From contig OZ022260.1 in NCBI GenBank assembly GCA_963978905.1, positions 45,281,551 through 45,345,550 of the forward strand: 64,000 nt of DNA, in the 5' to 3' direction. Every line of letters starts with the position of its first letter. Position 1 is the stretch's first letter. The DNA comes from Trichostrongylus colubriformis. Its lineage: Eukaryota; Nematoda; Chromadorea; Rhabditida; Trichostrongylidae. Under the pieces are notes generated by a model, which saw nothing but the letters and a program-made list of their open reading frames with translations, was not told where the DNA came from and did no database searches. A program made the translations under genes and the position numbers. Of this stretch, positions 46,358 through 58,870 are shown piece after piece.

Positions 46358-49116
46358 TTCGAAATGGAGTATACATACAATAGCGCTCAAAAGTCTTCGG
46401 CGAAATGGTCTTTCACTTGGGGTTTTCACTTGTAACTTTTTTGCAACTGCACCGATCTAAGAGAAATTTTAGTATGTTGTACTTGGAGACACTGCATACT
46501 AAATGTACTATTTTGGCGCTCAATGGTGTAGCTTACATGGTTATATGAAATTTTTTGTTTTTGGAGTGCCATCGCTATGGCGTCCCGCTGTGCCGCTGTA
46601 ATCAAAAGTCGTGGTCTTTCTACAAAATATTGATGTTCTCTGAGGCTTGCTCGTTTTGTTTTTGTAAAAAGCCGTTACTCTTGACCAAGGCTTTTCCTTT
46701 TTTGGTGGTCTTGTAGTAAATTCTTGTAAAAAACCATGAAACGTGTCCAACGGCACACAAGTAGAAGGAAATGTTGGCAATAGGTTCAAACATCACATAT
46801 TAAAATTTTGTCAAATTTGGTCAAGTGGGAAAAAAGTTATGACAGAAAAGTTTTGGACGAAGACTTTTGAGTGCTACTGTATGTGTGTTTCCGTTCAAAA
46901 TACAAGTCTGCTCAGCTCGACCGTTTTGGAGCTTAGAAAATCAACGGTGTGAGGCTTTTAAGCAGCATTATCTCAAGGCACACCTGTAAAGTGTAGAGGA
47001 CTGCAAAACTACTCTATGCATATCCAATATCGCATGAATTGGTCAATTGGTCACATCGCTGGAGGATCCGCTAAATGTGTGCTGTGTAACGTAGAGCTTT
47101 GGATGTGTGCTAAAGGGCGTAAAATTGCGTAGCCTGATGTGACGCGTGACGCGAATGAATGTCGAACTAGGGTGCGGCATTAGCTGAGTCCAAAGCAACT
47201 GACGGTGCTTTACGTCTTGTTTTAAGCGCAATCGCTTCGGAACACAACTATAGGGCGGCCCTGGATCGCATCTATCGCATTGAACGGCGAGAGGTGAATT
47301 TGCTGTCATAACGGCACCTACTCTGAAGCCGTGATCCGATTCTCAATTGTCAAAGCTACCATCCCATCGCGGGGTGGGGGGGGGGGGGGTGGAACCGGAT
47401 CAGCTGAGAGCGAACGTTTCCAAATACTGTTGTTTCAAAATTTGCAAAGATAGGGATACTGTATGAGAGCGCCTCACAAGTAAAAGTGTCTGCTGGTGAA
47501 AGGGAGAAGGGGCTATGAATCATCGAATGATTCAGGACAGCTATCAACGAATAAGTATACAAGATGGATAGCCGTTAAGTTTTTTGTGGCTGATAAAACG
47601 CCGTAAACTGAAAAGTTGACATAACTCTGTCCTTATGGCACCCATTCCAAAACAGTGCAATGTGTATCGTGATTCTGTCCTCACTTACTATTAGAAAAGG
47701 GAAAAGGGAAATCTCTTCGGTCCATGAATCTGGCTATACCTTCGACGATATGTTCGGGTTGAAATCTCGTGAGTTCTCTTTTGTGAATTGAGGAAGAGGA
47801 AGAAATTCACGTTACTAATGTACAGTTTTTCGAAGTGCGAAAACAGAAAAACAAATAAATGACACAAATGATTAAAGGCATGCACGGAAAATTTTGTTCC
47901 TCTGTTATCCATATATTTATGATGTATTTGCTTAGTAAGGGTCTCATCGAAGTTTCATTCAAAAAAGTGAGAATGCGGCAGATACAGCTTCTCAAAGAAG
48001 CGGCGGGGGACCTCCTAGATTGCTGAAAATCGAAAAAATGGAGACAAAATGATTATCGTAGGCAATGTAACCTCATTTTCTGTCATTGAATACAGGGTAA
48101 TTCTAACTTATGCTATACTGAGAAATGAAAACATAATGGTCGCTTTCAAGAACCATCAAACTCGTGACCACACAAATTAAGGGCATCGAAGAATCTTGTC
48201 ACATCTCAAACCCTCCTTCAAAAAGGGGAGGTGGACGAGTGCATCCATGCGATCTCGTGGCCTACCTACCACGTGCGATTACTTCTTTAGCCCCGTTTCG
48301 AGCGGCCTTAGCCCCACTGTGTCGGCTCACAATAAGGATGAAGCGTCGGTAATTACAAAAGTTCACTGTGGTGTAAAATGATACAGCCACCTATAAACTG
48401 TCCAAAAATTCGCACATCAAAATGTTTCCGAAAAGCTCACCAGATACCAAGGTAGTAAATGTGAGCAAGGAAACAACCTGAGTTTTCTCGAAATCAAAAA
48501 CAAATTTCGCTTCATTAAAAAATTGCGCTTCTGGGATGGTGCAAAATGATACAGCCACTAAGAAACTTGACTTGTTCAGCAATTTAAAAAGCAACACTAA
48601 AGGTAATACTCTACTTTAATAATCTGATGGTCTTCCATCTCTCCGAATAAACTGAGGAATCCGACTGAATGGCAGTGGTTCGATTCTTGCGCAATGTGAC
48701 GATTCGACTATTCAAGAACTTTTTGCGACAATTTGATCTTTATTGAAGTCAAATAACGTTTTCCATCCCCCTCCCCTCCTCCTGCTCCTTCCCCATTCCG
48801 TTACCTGAAAACAAAAGGCTTTCGACAAATAGAAATAAGAAGCGACGAAAGAACGTAAGGTGGCTGAATCATTGCGCACCATCGCAAAAGCTGCATTTTC
48901 CGAAAGATTCAAATGAAATTGCTTCGTTTAGGGCTGGAATTTGATGTGGATGTGCGAATGCGCGATCACATTTGCTCCAAATCATACTTTACAAATTTCT
49001 GATGAACATCTTACTATGATAGTTTTCCAACAAATTAATGGTGGTTGTATCAATATCCACCGCAATGTAGAATTTATCACTTCATAGAGGGAAGTGGATT
49101 TATATTCCATTTCGGA
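46358..49116. other. no gene recognised; low-complexity and worn repeat pieces
   Basis: There is a G-rich run at about 47370-47390, a worn arm of MITE family M2 at about 47875-48010, and the 16-base string AAAATGATACAGCCAC twice (about 48376 and 48543). Confidence 0.5.
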
Positions 49117-49250
49117 GCGCCTGATAGGGCGTGACCTACGGACATTGGTGAGAGCCGAGAGCGAGAGTGCGTGGCAAGAGTGAGAGTGTGTGGCGGAGTG
49201 AGAGAGTATTATACACTAACAAGTCCGTAGGCCACGCCCTATCAGGCGCC
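49117..49250. mobile_element. short palindromic MITE family M3, copy 2
   Basis: The ends GCGCCTGATAGGGCGTG and their complement are inverted for about 27 bp around a purine-rich GAGAGTG-type loop. It lies just upstream of the antiporter gene. Confidence 0.75.
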
Positions 49251-49744
49251 TTTGTTATTCGCGAGGTGTGCCTTTACAAAAGTAAGTGCATTCGCATGAT
49301 TCACATGAAGCTCTTCTAAAACCTTGGAACGCCTACAAAATTACTGGTTCTCTTTGTATTTAACGAGAATGAAGTGCTATGGCTTTTACTAAAATTTTCT
49401 TAGAATGCGCGATGCATCTTTGTATTTACGTAAGAAAGATATGGTTCATGCAAGGGTAAAGAAAGGCTCATCTTAACAGCCTGCGATTTATTTGACGAAG
49501 TGCACGACCATTCTCACAAGCTGGAATTTCAAGTAATACGCCATTATTTCCACTAGTTTACACCACCGTGAATTTTATATTTACAGGCGAATCTTTCTAT
49601 AACATTCATGATTCTATTTATGGCAATGTATGCTTCACTATCTGCCATTCTCGGGCGAGAATTATGTAATTGTTTATAATTATAAAATTTGCTGTGACAT
49701 ATTCCTACACTCTTGAGATGAATTCTCTTGAAGTTTATTTTCAG

Positions 49745-52700
49745 TCCATCCATATTCCAACACTACGTTCGTAAATGAAAGTACGATGGATGAAATGGTA
49801 TCTTCGACATTTTCAATATTCTTTTTTTGGATGGCATCCCTTGTAGTGGGGCACCTTGTTACGTATCTCAAACTACCTTCTTTATTTGGTGAGTCTTTCT
49901 TTTGCCTTTTGAAAACTTTCTGAAACCTGCAACAAGACTTTTTGAAACCAGAGCTTCCAAGCGTCAGTCATTATACTCTATGAGCACTATCGGAGGTTTC
50001 AGGAGCGATGTGTGTTGGAATTTTTATTGTAAATATACCTCAACTATCTGATCTTATTTACTTGAATGCATATTGGCATTTCATCATCAGGAAATTGTGC
50101 CTTGTTTGCATCATAATCCGATGGGGTCTCGGTATCAACGGGACGTATATGCGAAAGAATCCCGTGAGTTCACTTAAAAAATATCTACAGCTACAAATAA
50201 GCTCTTTTCAGTTTTTTTTATCTGTTGCACACGATTCCCTCATCGTTTTATGCGAAACTAAAATTGCTGGATTAATTAATGCGGCTTCTCGGTGGCAAGA
50301 TCTGCGCAAGTGGCTCCATGAAGAGGACATACATATAGTATTAGACCCTAACATTAGGTTAGAGCCTGAAGGAATCGCTCACGGAAAAATGAGGCTTCAT
50401 GTTACCCATACATTTATGTTGTATTTGCCCAATGTGGGTCGCATGCAAAGTTTTACGCGAAAAATGTGAATCCGGCTAAAATACAGCGTCACAAAGTCTC
50501 GGCCGGATGGACGGGGCCTTCGAGCGAATGCGCATCCCGTCGTCAGCCGCGGTCGGAGACGCACTGTAGGAACAAGAAGTTACGTAGGCAGTCCCACTCT
50601 CCGTTTCCAGCCGCGGCGAACGATGGGACGGGACTTTACTCGGAGGCCCCGCCCACTCGGCCAAGAATTTAGGGAGCTGAATCTTAACCGTGTGCTCACT
50701 TTTTCGAGTGAAACTTTGCATGCGGCCCTTATTAGGTAAATACAACATAAGTATAAGGATAACTAATTTTTCCGTGGACGATTCCTTTAATTTACCGTGG
50801 TTTTTATAATTGTCTCTTTTCAAGCTGTGGATTGCGGAGCAGTGACTAGTAAATTCTTCTGAGCATATATAACGCGATCAGTAGGTGTATAAGTTCGCAA
50901 TCATGATTACACATGAGTTTCTCCCTAGTATCCTCCCGCAATAAGATTGCTGCTGCATACATGTGGGATGATACAGTATGGCTCAAAATCTGACCAGCCG
51001 ACGGCTAAATGCAAGCGGTTGTCGCATAAACGTTACATTCGGAGGGTGCACGGCCTCGGGACACATTGCTTTCAAACCTATCTGTGATAAGAAGTTCGGA
51101 CCGGAAAACGCATTCGCTGGGATGTAGAACTGAAATCTGACAGTAGGTCACCTGAAGGTCGTTATCTTGGTGCTACATTCTGAGCACATTTTCGAATTCA
51201 GCTTGTCGCTTTATGCGCCGTGAGGGGAGGCGTCTTTCAGTCCTCCACACTGCTCTTCCTCGTCCCGTTTAGAGCTCTGTCAGGCATGGATTTACTAATG
51301 GGGATCGCACCCGTATCCTTTTCTCACCACGGAAAACTTCGTTTTAGACCTTCCCATTGGCACTCGGAGTTCTATCCGCATCTGCAGAGGCCGCTGCTAT
51401 TGCTATCGTCTCGATAGTGTTTTTCAAAATTCCGATTGCATTCGGAGTTATCTGCGGGTGAGTACTGCATTTTTCCGAACATTGCATTCTGATGAATGTT
51501 TTGCTATCTTAGTAGTGTTGTTTCATGTGTATTCACACATGTAATAAATCTAATTTAAATTGCATTTTGCTTACAGGTTTTTACTGGCGACGGTCTCACC
51601 AGCTGTTTGTGGACCAATTATGCTAAAACTACAAAAGCAGGACATGGGCATGGATAAAGTTGTATTCACCTCTCGAGAAAATGACGGCTCTTACAATTCA
51701 TTAATTTCTTCAGAATATTCCGGCATTTACCCTTGCTTCATGTTGTTTCGACAACTTCTTTTCTATTATCGTTGTTACGTTGATTTCTGCCGTCACATTT
51801 ACATACGGTGAGGTAGAGAGCATGCTTTGAGGAAAGGAAGAAAAATGGTTGCTATTTTCAGAGTCAAAGATCTCTGTTCTCGTCGTACAAACAGGAGAAA
51901 TGATAATTAGTGCAATTCTGGGACTCTCTGCAGGTTGGTGCATGGTAATCGAAAACTCCTACTTTCTAGTTGGTTTCAGGATGTACACTTTGGTATTTTC
52001 CACTACCTTCTCATAAGAATGCTAATGCGATAAGAACACTTCTGATCATCTTCCTCAGCATTGGTATCATCACAGGTCAGTCCTGATGAAAAAGGACAAT
52101 TCTCGAGCATAAAAAACAATCCAAGCTCTTTTTGCATTCTTTCAGGAATGGGTGCAATAAAGCATGGCTTCCCTGGTGTAGTCGCATCTCTGGTTCTTTG
52201 CTTTGTCGCTCCAATACGTTGGCGTACTGACAATCCGAAAAAGGTATGTATGTGTTGGGAAGTTTAACGTGGTCGCCCAATCGTGAAGGTGTTATGCCTG
52301 CTCGTCAAAGGGGAGGTTAGGCCGCTTTCATACTTGACGGCAACGGCGTCAAATTGCCGCCGTCGGCGGCTCCTGTGTTGCATAGTGTGAAAGCGGCCTT
52401 ATGGGATCTGGAACTTGTTCTGAAATTCGCGGGCGTATCGCGTCCTCATCCTATTGTCGTCTGCGATGTGATGCGGGTGGGGGTCGATTGGTCGAATTTC
52501 GCGCGGTCGTTCGCGGCTAGCGGAACGGCGAGTGCAAGTTGTTTGTAGTTTCATCCGTTGAAACAACAACAACCACAACATATAAGAATTCAAAGCTTCC
52601 AAAATGCAATCTTTAAAGGTCCCTCACGATATCCCCACTGCATACTGTGCGAAATTCCAACCGACTGCAGCAAGTCGTGCTGACGGCGCCGCGGGTGCCG

Positions 52701-55663
52701 CGAAGCGAAAATTCGACCAATCGACCCCCACCCATGTGATGCACACCCTTTCGTTTCCTTTCCTCTTCCTCTGCATTGTGCCTCGCGGCAACTTCAGCTG
52801 GCAGAAGCATGACGCCCGGTTTCTCTTTGTAAATGAATTCGCTTTATTGTTAATACGAATATTTCAGCTTGCTCCCGTAGCGAATTTTTTTGCCAAGACG
52901 TGGTTTTATGTGGCATCTCCTCTACTGTTTTCTCTCGTGGGAACCTTCCTTGATTTCCGACAGGTACGTAACTCGTGTTTACTTTTTTGATGCGTACGTA
53001 ATAAATAGCCATACAAAGTAGAATAACTGGGGCCGCTAGTAGCGCGCAACACAACCACTGTGAATAAATCTGCAGTTTCTCAAATAGGTTCACTTATACC
53101 TAGACACTCTTCGCAATAAATGGGTCATCACCTCCTTGGGGCGGTAGAATCTTGGTTAGGCCGCTTTCATACTTTGCGCACCGACGCCGTCACGCGCGTG
53201 ACGGCGTCGGTGCGCAAAGTATGAAAGCGGCCTTAACTGTTTATTAATTTGATTGCACTACACGGTACACAGAGCAGATGCCATAGTTAGTTGAGACATT
53301 AAACTAAACCTAGTTCACTTGAATCAACTGGGGCAAAGAAGAAAATCGGGTTATTTAAATACAAAGGATATTTTAAGGTATTTTCCCTGTTATTGTCTGG
53401 AACCTTCTCATTCGCAGTATGCCGATTTCCTTGTATGCTAACCTTTTCTGAACGTGGAATTGGGCCTCTTCTGTTTCAGCAGTGATTCCTGTACTTAAAT
53501 AGCATTATTTAGGTATCGACGCATGCAGTCTACGTGGGTGTCATTCTTGTTGTTGTTGGCACACTAGCTCGGGTAGCCAGCGGTTTTGCCATTGTAGCTT
53601 GCTCTTCACTGAATCTTGGCGAACAGTTCATAGTCGTCTGGTCGCTTGTTCCCAAAGCAACAGTGCAGGTCAGCTATTCCACACTGTTGATTTTCTTCTA
53701 TAATCTTTTTTTATTCAGGCTGCACTCGGGCCGAACCTTTTTGCACTGGCTGACGAGCATCCTGAATTCAAGGAGGAGGCATCATTCGTATGACTTTATA
53801 ATTTTTTTTAGGAGAATAATCCGCGTGCATGGGTACAGGTTTATAAAGTAGAAGTGATGAACCTGCGTTGATGAGAACAGATTCATAAAGTAAAACTGAC
53901 ACTTACGAGGAGGTACTATTTCACGATATCTCCGTGGCTTATCAGACCTAATAAGGATTTTCGTGTGCTGAAGAACGTATCAATCGAAAAAAGTAGCTCT
54001 CATGAAGAGAAGGTTTCCGTGGCCTTCGGAATAAGATGATATCGCACCCGCGATGAGGTTTGGTAAACTTCTACGTGATTTTATTTCCCGAAATTCAGCG
54101 AAACAACCCAATTTTTACCAAGGCTTAAATCACAATCATTTCCCCTTTTACTTTATCGCAGTCGGTGGCAAGCCTCGTCTGCGACTCTACTCCGCTGGGC
54201 TGTGTGCCATCTGATTTCCACGCCATCTGTTGACAGGAATCCCTTCCGCGTCGCGAACGATGTATATCTGACGCAATGCGAGGGGTGTGCACACTTATGC
54301 CGGATTTTTGCGCGACCGCGCGCGGCGAGCGAAGTGCAAATGATGCACGGTGTAATGCAAGGAAGATCTTCTACAAAATGTTATGCTGAAGTCTTAAGAC
54401 CGTCTCGGTTGCTGCGCTGCCAATTTAACACGTTAGTTCAAAATACAAATGATACCGCAAAAGTGCTGAAAATCGCCCAAAAACGAGTTCTCGCGTTTCC
54501 TATGGTTTCTGCTATAAATCGATCAATCAGTGATTTTTATCAATATCGTACATATGTATTTTCAGTATCAGCGCGTCGAGATCCATAAGATGGTGCTATG
54601 TTTTTTTGATTCTCTTGGATTCAGCAAGAAGCCACTTTTCACGTTTTGGAAAGTTTAAAAAGATACTCTTTTGAAGCGTGGGGAGCAGCGTAGCTGAAAG
54701 ACTGGTGTTGAAAAGACGAAAAAAGTCGTGATGAATTGGATACACCCATCGCTTCGAATTGCTGAAAAACAAACCCTTTATTCGAGCTTTTGAAGTCTTG
54801 AGTTCTTTTCTTATATTCTTATGTGTGTGAAAACAAAGTGTGAATTTCCAAGTATGTAGGAAGGCTTTTTCAATCAAGTAAATTTATAGGCTGTAGCCTC
54901 AAACCGTAGAGAAATCCCAGTCAGTCAAGTACAGATTTTTCAAGGCATATACCGCATGTACCGCGTTCATTGAAAGGGTGAGGCTACTTACGCCAGAAAA
55001 TCGCTTCGCGGCGTCGCACGGCGCCACCAGTACGACTTGCGAATTGCCCTTGAAAGCAAGGCAGAGCGTAGCTGCGTCATCTCTGCACTTCCACCCATGT
55101 CAAACTGCCTCGCTTGAAGGGTGCCATGCCCTGCAACTGGCACTCGCACCCCCCGCGCCTCTCGCCGCGGGCGGCCACGCGATTTTCTGGCATAAGTAGC
55201 CTCACCCTCGTTGGAAAGGTCGATGTAGATCGCCATCTGTGAGAATGCCACCGGGCATGTTGCTTCATTTCAGGCAGGGGAGCGCGGCAAAACAGCCCTC
55301 GGTGCTCTCGCATCAGTAACGATCTCAATCGACCAATCCTCTATATTCGCTTAGATATTGTCTATAAGCATGAGCTAACCAATTTCAGGTGGTGATCAGT
55401 TGCATGATCGCGGTGTTCATCACGGCACCCATTGGATCCTTCATTCTCGATTTTGCTGCTCCCCTACTTGTCAAAAAGAAAATTGTACTGGTAAAACTTA
55501 CCAATTCAGCATATTTCGATCATTATTCAGCTATTACTTACAGAACCAGGTTGTTCCTACTGATATGAACGACGTGAAGAAAACGAGAGCGTCGATGGAA
55601 CTTGGAAACAAAATAGCCAGACGATTACGTACTATTTCCTTACAAATCGGAAGCGATCGTTGA
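49745..55663 (+). CDS. SLC9B/NHA-type sodium/proton antiporter
   Basis: A CPA2-family membrane exchanger that would swap Na+ or Li+ for H+. Thirteen exons join in phase: 49745-49888, 50003-50163, 51348-51457, 51577-51658, 51714-51807, 51862-51933, 51980-52075, 52146-52243, 52868-52963, 53513-53668, 53719-53787, 55389-55490, 55544-55663 (TGA). From the ATG at 49786 this gives about 452 residues, close to the membrane part of SLC9B2. Matches in order: LVTYLKLPSLF, IFIVNIPQL, ATVSPAV, FTLASCCFDN, FYVASPLLFSLVGTF, LVPKATVQAALG (conserved Lys), AVFITAPIGSF. Most exons encode hydrophobic helices. The acceptor before 49745 means an upstream exon or a trans-splice site. The usual Asp-Asp pair reads Asp-Asn here. 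The donor at 51659 (GTTGTA) is weak. Confidence 0.9.
50369..50787. mobile_element. MITE family M2, copy 2, in an antiporter intron
   Basis: The inverted arms begin AAGGAATCG and end CGATTCCTT, with the same body as 31204-31632 (TATGTTGTATTTGCCCAATG). It sits wholly within the 1.18-kb intron 50164-51347. Confidence 0.8.
52320..52398. mobile_element. 79-bp palindromic MITE, TTA target duplication
   Basis: The ends GGCCGCTTTCATACT and AGTGTGAAAGCGGCC are inverted, and TTA lies on both sides (52317-52319, 52399-52401). The centre differs from the relatives at 9840 and 53159. It lies in antiporter intron 52244-52867. Confidence 0.85.
52475..52733. mobile_element. 259-bp MULE-like MITE with 9-bp target duplication
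   Basis: A perfect 9-bp repeat, ATGTGATGC, flanks it (52466-52474 and 52734-52742). The terminal inverted repeats of about 28 bp start GGGTGGGGGTCGATTGG. A 9-bp duplication is typical of Mutator-like transposition. It has no coding capacity. A related copy lacking its left end is at 57800-58040. It lies in the same antiporter intron as the element at 52320. Confidence 0.85.
53159..53232. mobile_element. 74-bp perfect palindrome MITE, TTA target duplication
   Basis: Every base of the 74 pairs with its mirror partner around a CGCG centre; the ends read GGCCGCTTTCATACTTTGCG. TTA flanks it (53156-53158, 53233-53235). It lies in antiporter intron 52964-53512. Confidence 0.9.
54977..55206. mobile_element. 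MITE family M1, copy 2, in an antiporter intron
   Basis: The ends GGTGAGGCTACTTACGCC and GGCATAAGTAGCCTCACC are inverted. The interior matches 17728-17955 in the opposite direction. It lies in the 1.6-kb intron 53788-55388. Confidence 0.8.
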
Positions 55664-55768
55664 GGCATCTGATTAAAATTACGTTAATCTGAATGGTTGT
55701 GATTTGTTTCATGTACATTGGCAGGAATCGCAAATTACTTATTCGCAGAGTCTGCAGCAGCAGACATA

Positions 55769-55774
55769 AATAAA
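55769..55774 (+). terminator. candidate polyadenylation signal of the antiporter gene
   Basis: AATAAA lies 106 bases after the stop codon at 55661-55663, a reasonable distance for a nematode 3' UTR. Confidence 0.45.
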
Positions 55775-56099
55775 GCTCTTAATTTTAAGTCCTTTTCTAC
55801 GACGTCTTTGTTTATAAAGAGTCACTGTGTTTACAGTCATCAGGCTTACGTACAAGCCGGCCAGCCAAGTAATCCTCAATGGAAGTTGTATAAGTTACCT
55901 TGGAAGGGAGTCGTAATCATGGAACCTACCAAAGCGAAAATGCGATCGAAGGCAAAGTGTAGATAGACCTATGATTGATAGTAGCTAGGAATAGAAAAGA
56001 TAACCTCGCAAACACTACGGTAACCATCAGAAATCGTATACAATGAAAAAGATAAAAAGCTGTTCAGAAAAGAATATATGACATTCCTGTTCTCGAAAG

Positions 56100-56345
56100 C
56101 GCGCCGCAGTCACTCCAACCCTGCCGCAGCTCCTTGGCCCCTCCCACCCCAGCCAATCAGTAATGCGCGTCGCTAGAAGGCGGACCGAGCCAAGAAAGGA
56201 GGCTGGAGCTAAAAAACCCGCTTCTGCCACAGCTCGGTAGCGCGCCTTTCGCGGGGAATTTCGGCGCACATAGGCTTCCTAGACCCCTAGTTTTCAAGTG
56301 AATCTCTTCTACTAGGAGTTCCTTATCACTTACATTCCCTATCAC
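56100..56345 (-). repeat. repeat family R1, rearranged copy 5
   Basis: The head of the family (GGCTCGGTCCGCCTTCTAGC on the minus strand) is present inverted, directly followed on the plus strand by a piece like the family tail (ATTCCCTATCACTGTCTTTA). Part of the repeat was therefore flipped or two fragments were joined. Confidence 0.6.
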
Positions 56346-56574
56346 TGTCTTTAACTAACAAAGTTTCCCGGCATTTCTGTGGCTGACAATCCTTAAATGT
56401 CTTCTGAGTTGATGGAATTCGTGATTAGTCCATATATTCCGATTTCAACAATTTTGTGGGATTTCGAAATCACACAGTGGTTGCTCATAATAGTGGAAGC
56501 CAAAACTCGACTCACAATCAGATCATGAAGGCGCCCAGGAGAAATGAAGGACAGTTATATGTTACGTGCGGTTG

Positions 56575-57410
56575 TGTAGCCTTATGTCGAAAAATCGCTT
56601 CGCGGCGTCGCACCCGCAGCGACATCAGCACGACTTGCCGCTGTCAGCTGGAATTCCGCTCAGGACCCAAAACCGTGACACCGTGGCAGCACTTCGAAAA
56701 AAGTTGCATTCGTTGTGTTTTGATAGCTGAAGACCGTGTTGCAGTGATGCAGACTGTATAATTGCAGTGTGCTATGACAAATAGGGGGGCATATGATAAA
56801 AAGTTGCTCATCTGAGCATCTTGAGTGGATTTTTGAGGGGTCAATTTGTACTTTTAGGTAAATGTTTTTGCTTTTTTTATTTTGCCTGAGGCTTAGCGTA
56901 GAAGAGTGCTTCTTATCCTTCTCTAGGCCACAGTAAATAATGTTCATAGAAAGATGACCTCCGCCTCATTGCGATAACACTTGTGAATGTTGCTTATTCC
57001 CCCCTCACAGAGAGGAGAAGCTGGCCTCGGTGAGCAGGCCTGTGTTAACGAAAGCAAAAAAAAAGCAAGAAAAAAGTTTCTTCGAAATAGCACCATGGAC
57101 CATCACTGCTTTCATTGATAAATTGATGCAATCAAAAAGGGTTCGGTGCAACGAAATTTCGCATTTTCAACAGCTAAATCTTGTTCAACAACTTGGACTT
57201 TGAGGATCACCAAAGAGCTAATACTGACCGAACTTCGTAGTAAACAGGAAGCAGAGAGTGTAATTAGTCACGTTTGGTGTCGAAGAAATTTTGTGGGAAA
57301 AATGACTTCGGGCGTAATGCTTTAAAGTATTTGTACGCAATCGCACAACTCGTCGCGTGGCCACCCGCGCCTCTCGCTGCTGGCGGCCACGCGATCTTTC
57401 GACATATGGC
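56575..57410. repeat. two fragments of MITE family M1
   Basis: About 56575-56660 (AAAATCGCTTCGCGGCGTCG) and 57345-57410 (CGCGTGGCCACCCGCGCCTC paired with a complementary end) match parts of 54977-55206. Nothing is recognised between them. Confidence 0.5.
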
Positions 57411-57799
57411 TGTAGACCCGTTACGTGCATCCCCACATGAAGCAAGAAACCGTTTTCAAAAAGCGAGCCATATTCTGCTGAAAGACGTTCCTCGTCAATG
57501 AGTACACGTCACTTATACAGCGCACTGGACATTTTCTCGGGGCAGGCAAGCATCATAAAGGCGCCTTTGATTAATTGAGCCCAACAACCTCTGCAGGGAT
57601 CCATAAGCAAGCTATGTACGCTGCCCATAGTGCTCATCACGAATTTACACACAGCAGGATGGATTTGCCCCTGTTTCTTTAAAACACATACTACAGTGCT
57701 CAGTTGAAGGTGTCCATGCCCTCTAATAATAGGAAATTTACGAAGTGTTTTGATAATGCAAAAGTTTTAATACTCACCTGTATCGACCGATCTAAAGTG

Positions 57800-58040
57800 C
57801 CTCACCGGCGGCCGCCCGCAGCGAGCGACGCGACGGTGCGAGTCGTTTGCAGTTTTATCTGTTGAAATAGTAACAACAACAACAACATAGGCGAACTTCC
57901 GGAGCTTCCAAACTGCAATCTATAAGATTCTTCACGGTACCAGCCCATTACGTCTTGAGCAGAATTCCAAACGACTCGTAGTGACGGCGCCGCGAGTACG
58001 ACGCCGCGAAGCGAGAATTCGACCAATCGGTACTCACCCA
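57800..58040. repeat. truncated relative of the MULE-like MITE
   Basis: It is collinear with the interior of 52475-52733 (TCTGTTGAAATAGTAACAAC, then AATTCGACCAATCGG at the right end), but the left terminal repeat is missing. Confidence 0.65.
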
Positions 58041-58202
58041 AGGAGACCCTGTTGTGCGTGTTGAGCACTTCCTTTGGGCGTTGAGACACGTCTTGTAGGC
58101 ACCTATCACTCAGAGAACTACGCTCCGAGGACCCATCATTAGAGAAGAGTACAATCTCTATAACGAAATATGACCCAACTACCGGTCTTTTAAAGACAGT
58201 GT

Positions 58203-58745
58203 TCGCGATAATATGGGTGACAGGGAACGCCAAAAGAAGGCATGCACTTTAAAATTACGGGGCTGAAAGGCCGATCTATGGCGAAATCCCCCTCAAAAGG
58301 CGCCCCCTTCAGCTGTGGCGGAGGCGGCCTCGTCAGGACAAGCCGCCTTGGACAAGGGCAGCCCGCCTCCTAGCGACGTGATTAGTGGGTGGTCAAGGTA
58401 TAGTTGGTCAAGGAAATCGGCAGGACTGAAAGTATCGCATCGCGCTTTCTCACTTTTAGCTTGAAGCCACCGCATGAAAATAGATGCTGTCGCATTTCCG
58501 CACATCCCTTCATGATTACGTCTTGGTAATGCCAGTGGAAAACCTATGCGGACTACCCGCGTCTTGACGGAAAGGTCGTCCGCGCCTAGAACCAACGGTG
58601 GGAAGAGGTCCTACTTCTCGAGTTTTTGGCCATTTCCATCCGTTTTTTCTCCACCGTCCTGTTACTAGACATCTCGGCTTTCATATTCACTACTTCCTTA
58701 ACTTTTCATCCGGATTTTCGCGAAAGCTGCCTTTAACCAAGACCT
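58203..58745 (+). repeat. repeat family R1, copy 6
   Basis: Full-length by comparison with 45003-45545, including TATGGCGAAATCCC, CGCCTCCTAGCGACGTGATT and the CTGCCTTTAAC tail, with more divergence. Confidence 0.75.
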
Positions 58746-58870
58746 CATTTCGTTGTCATGAGGCAGGTGCCCGTTAAACGAGGTATTTTTATGGAAATAA
58801 CGATGCACTTTTAGTAAAAAGACTCACAAGTTGTCAGTGAGTCGCCTGCAAATGCTGTTTGTGCAGTAAC

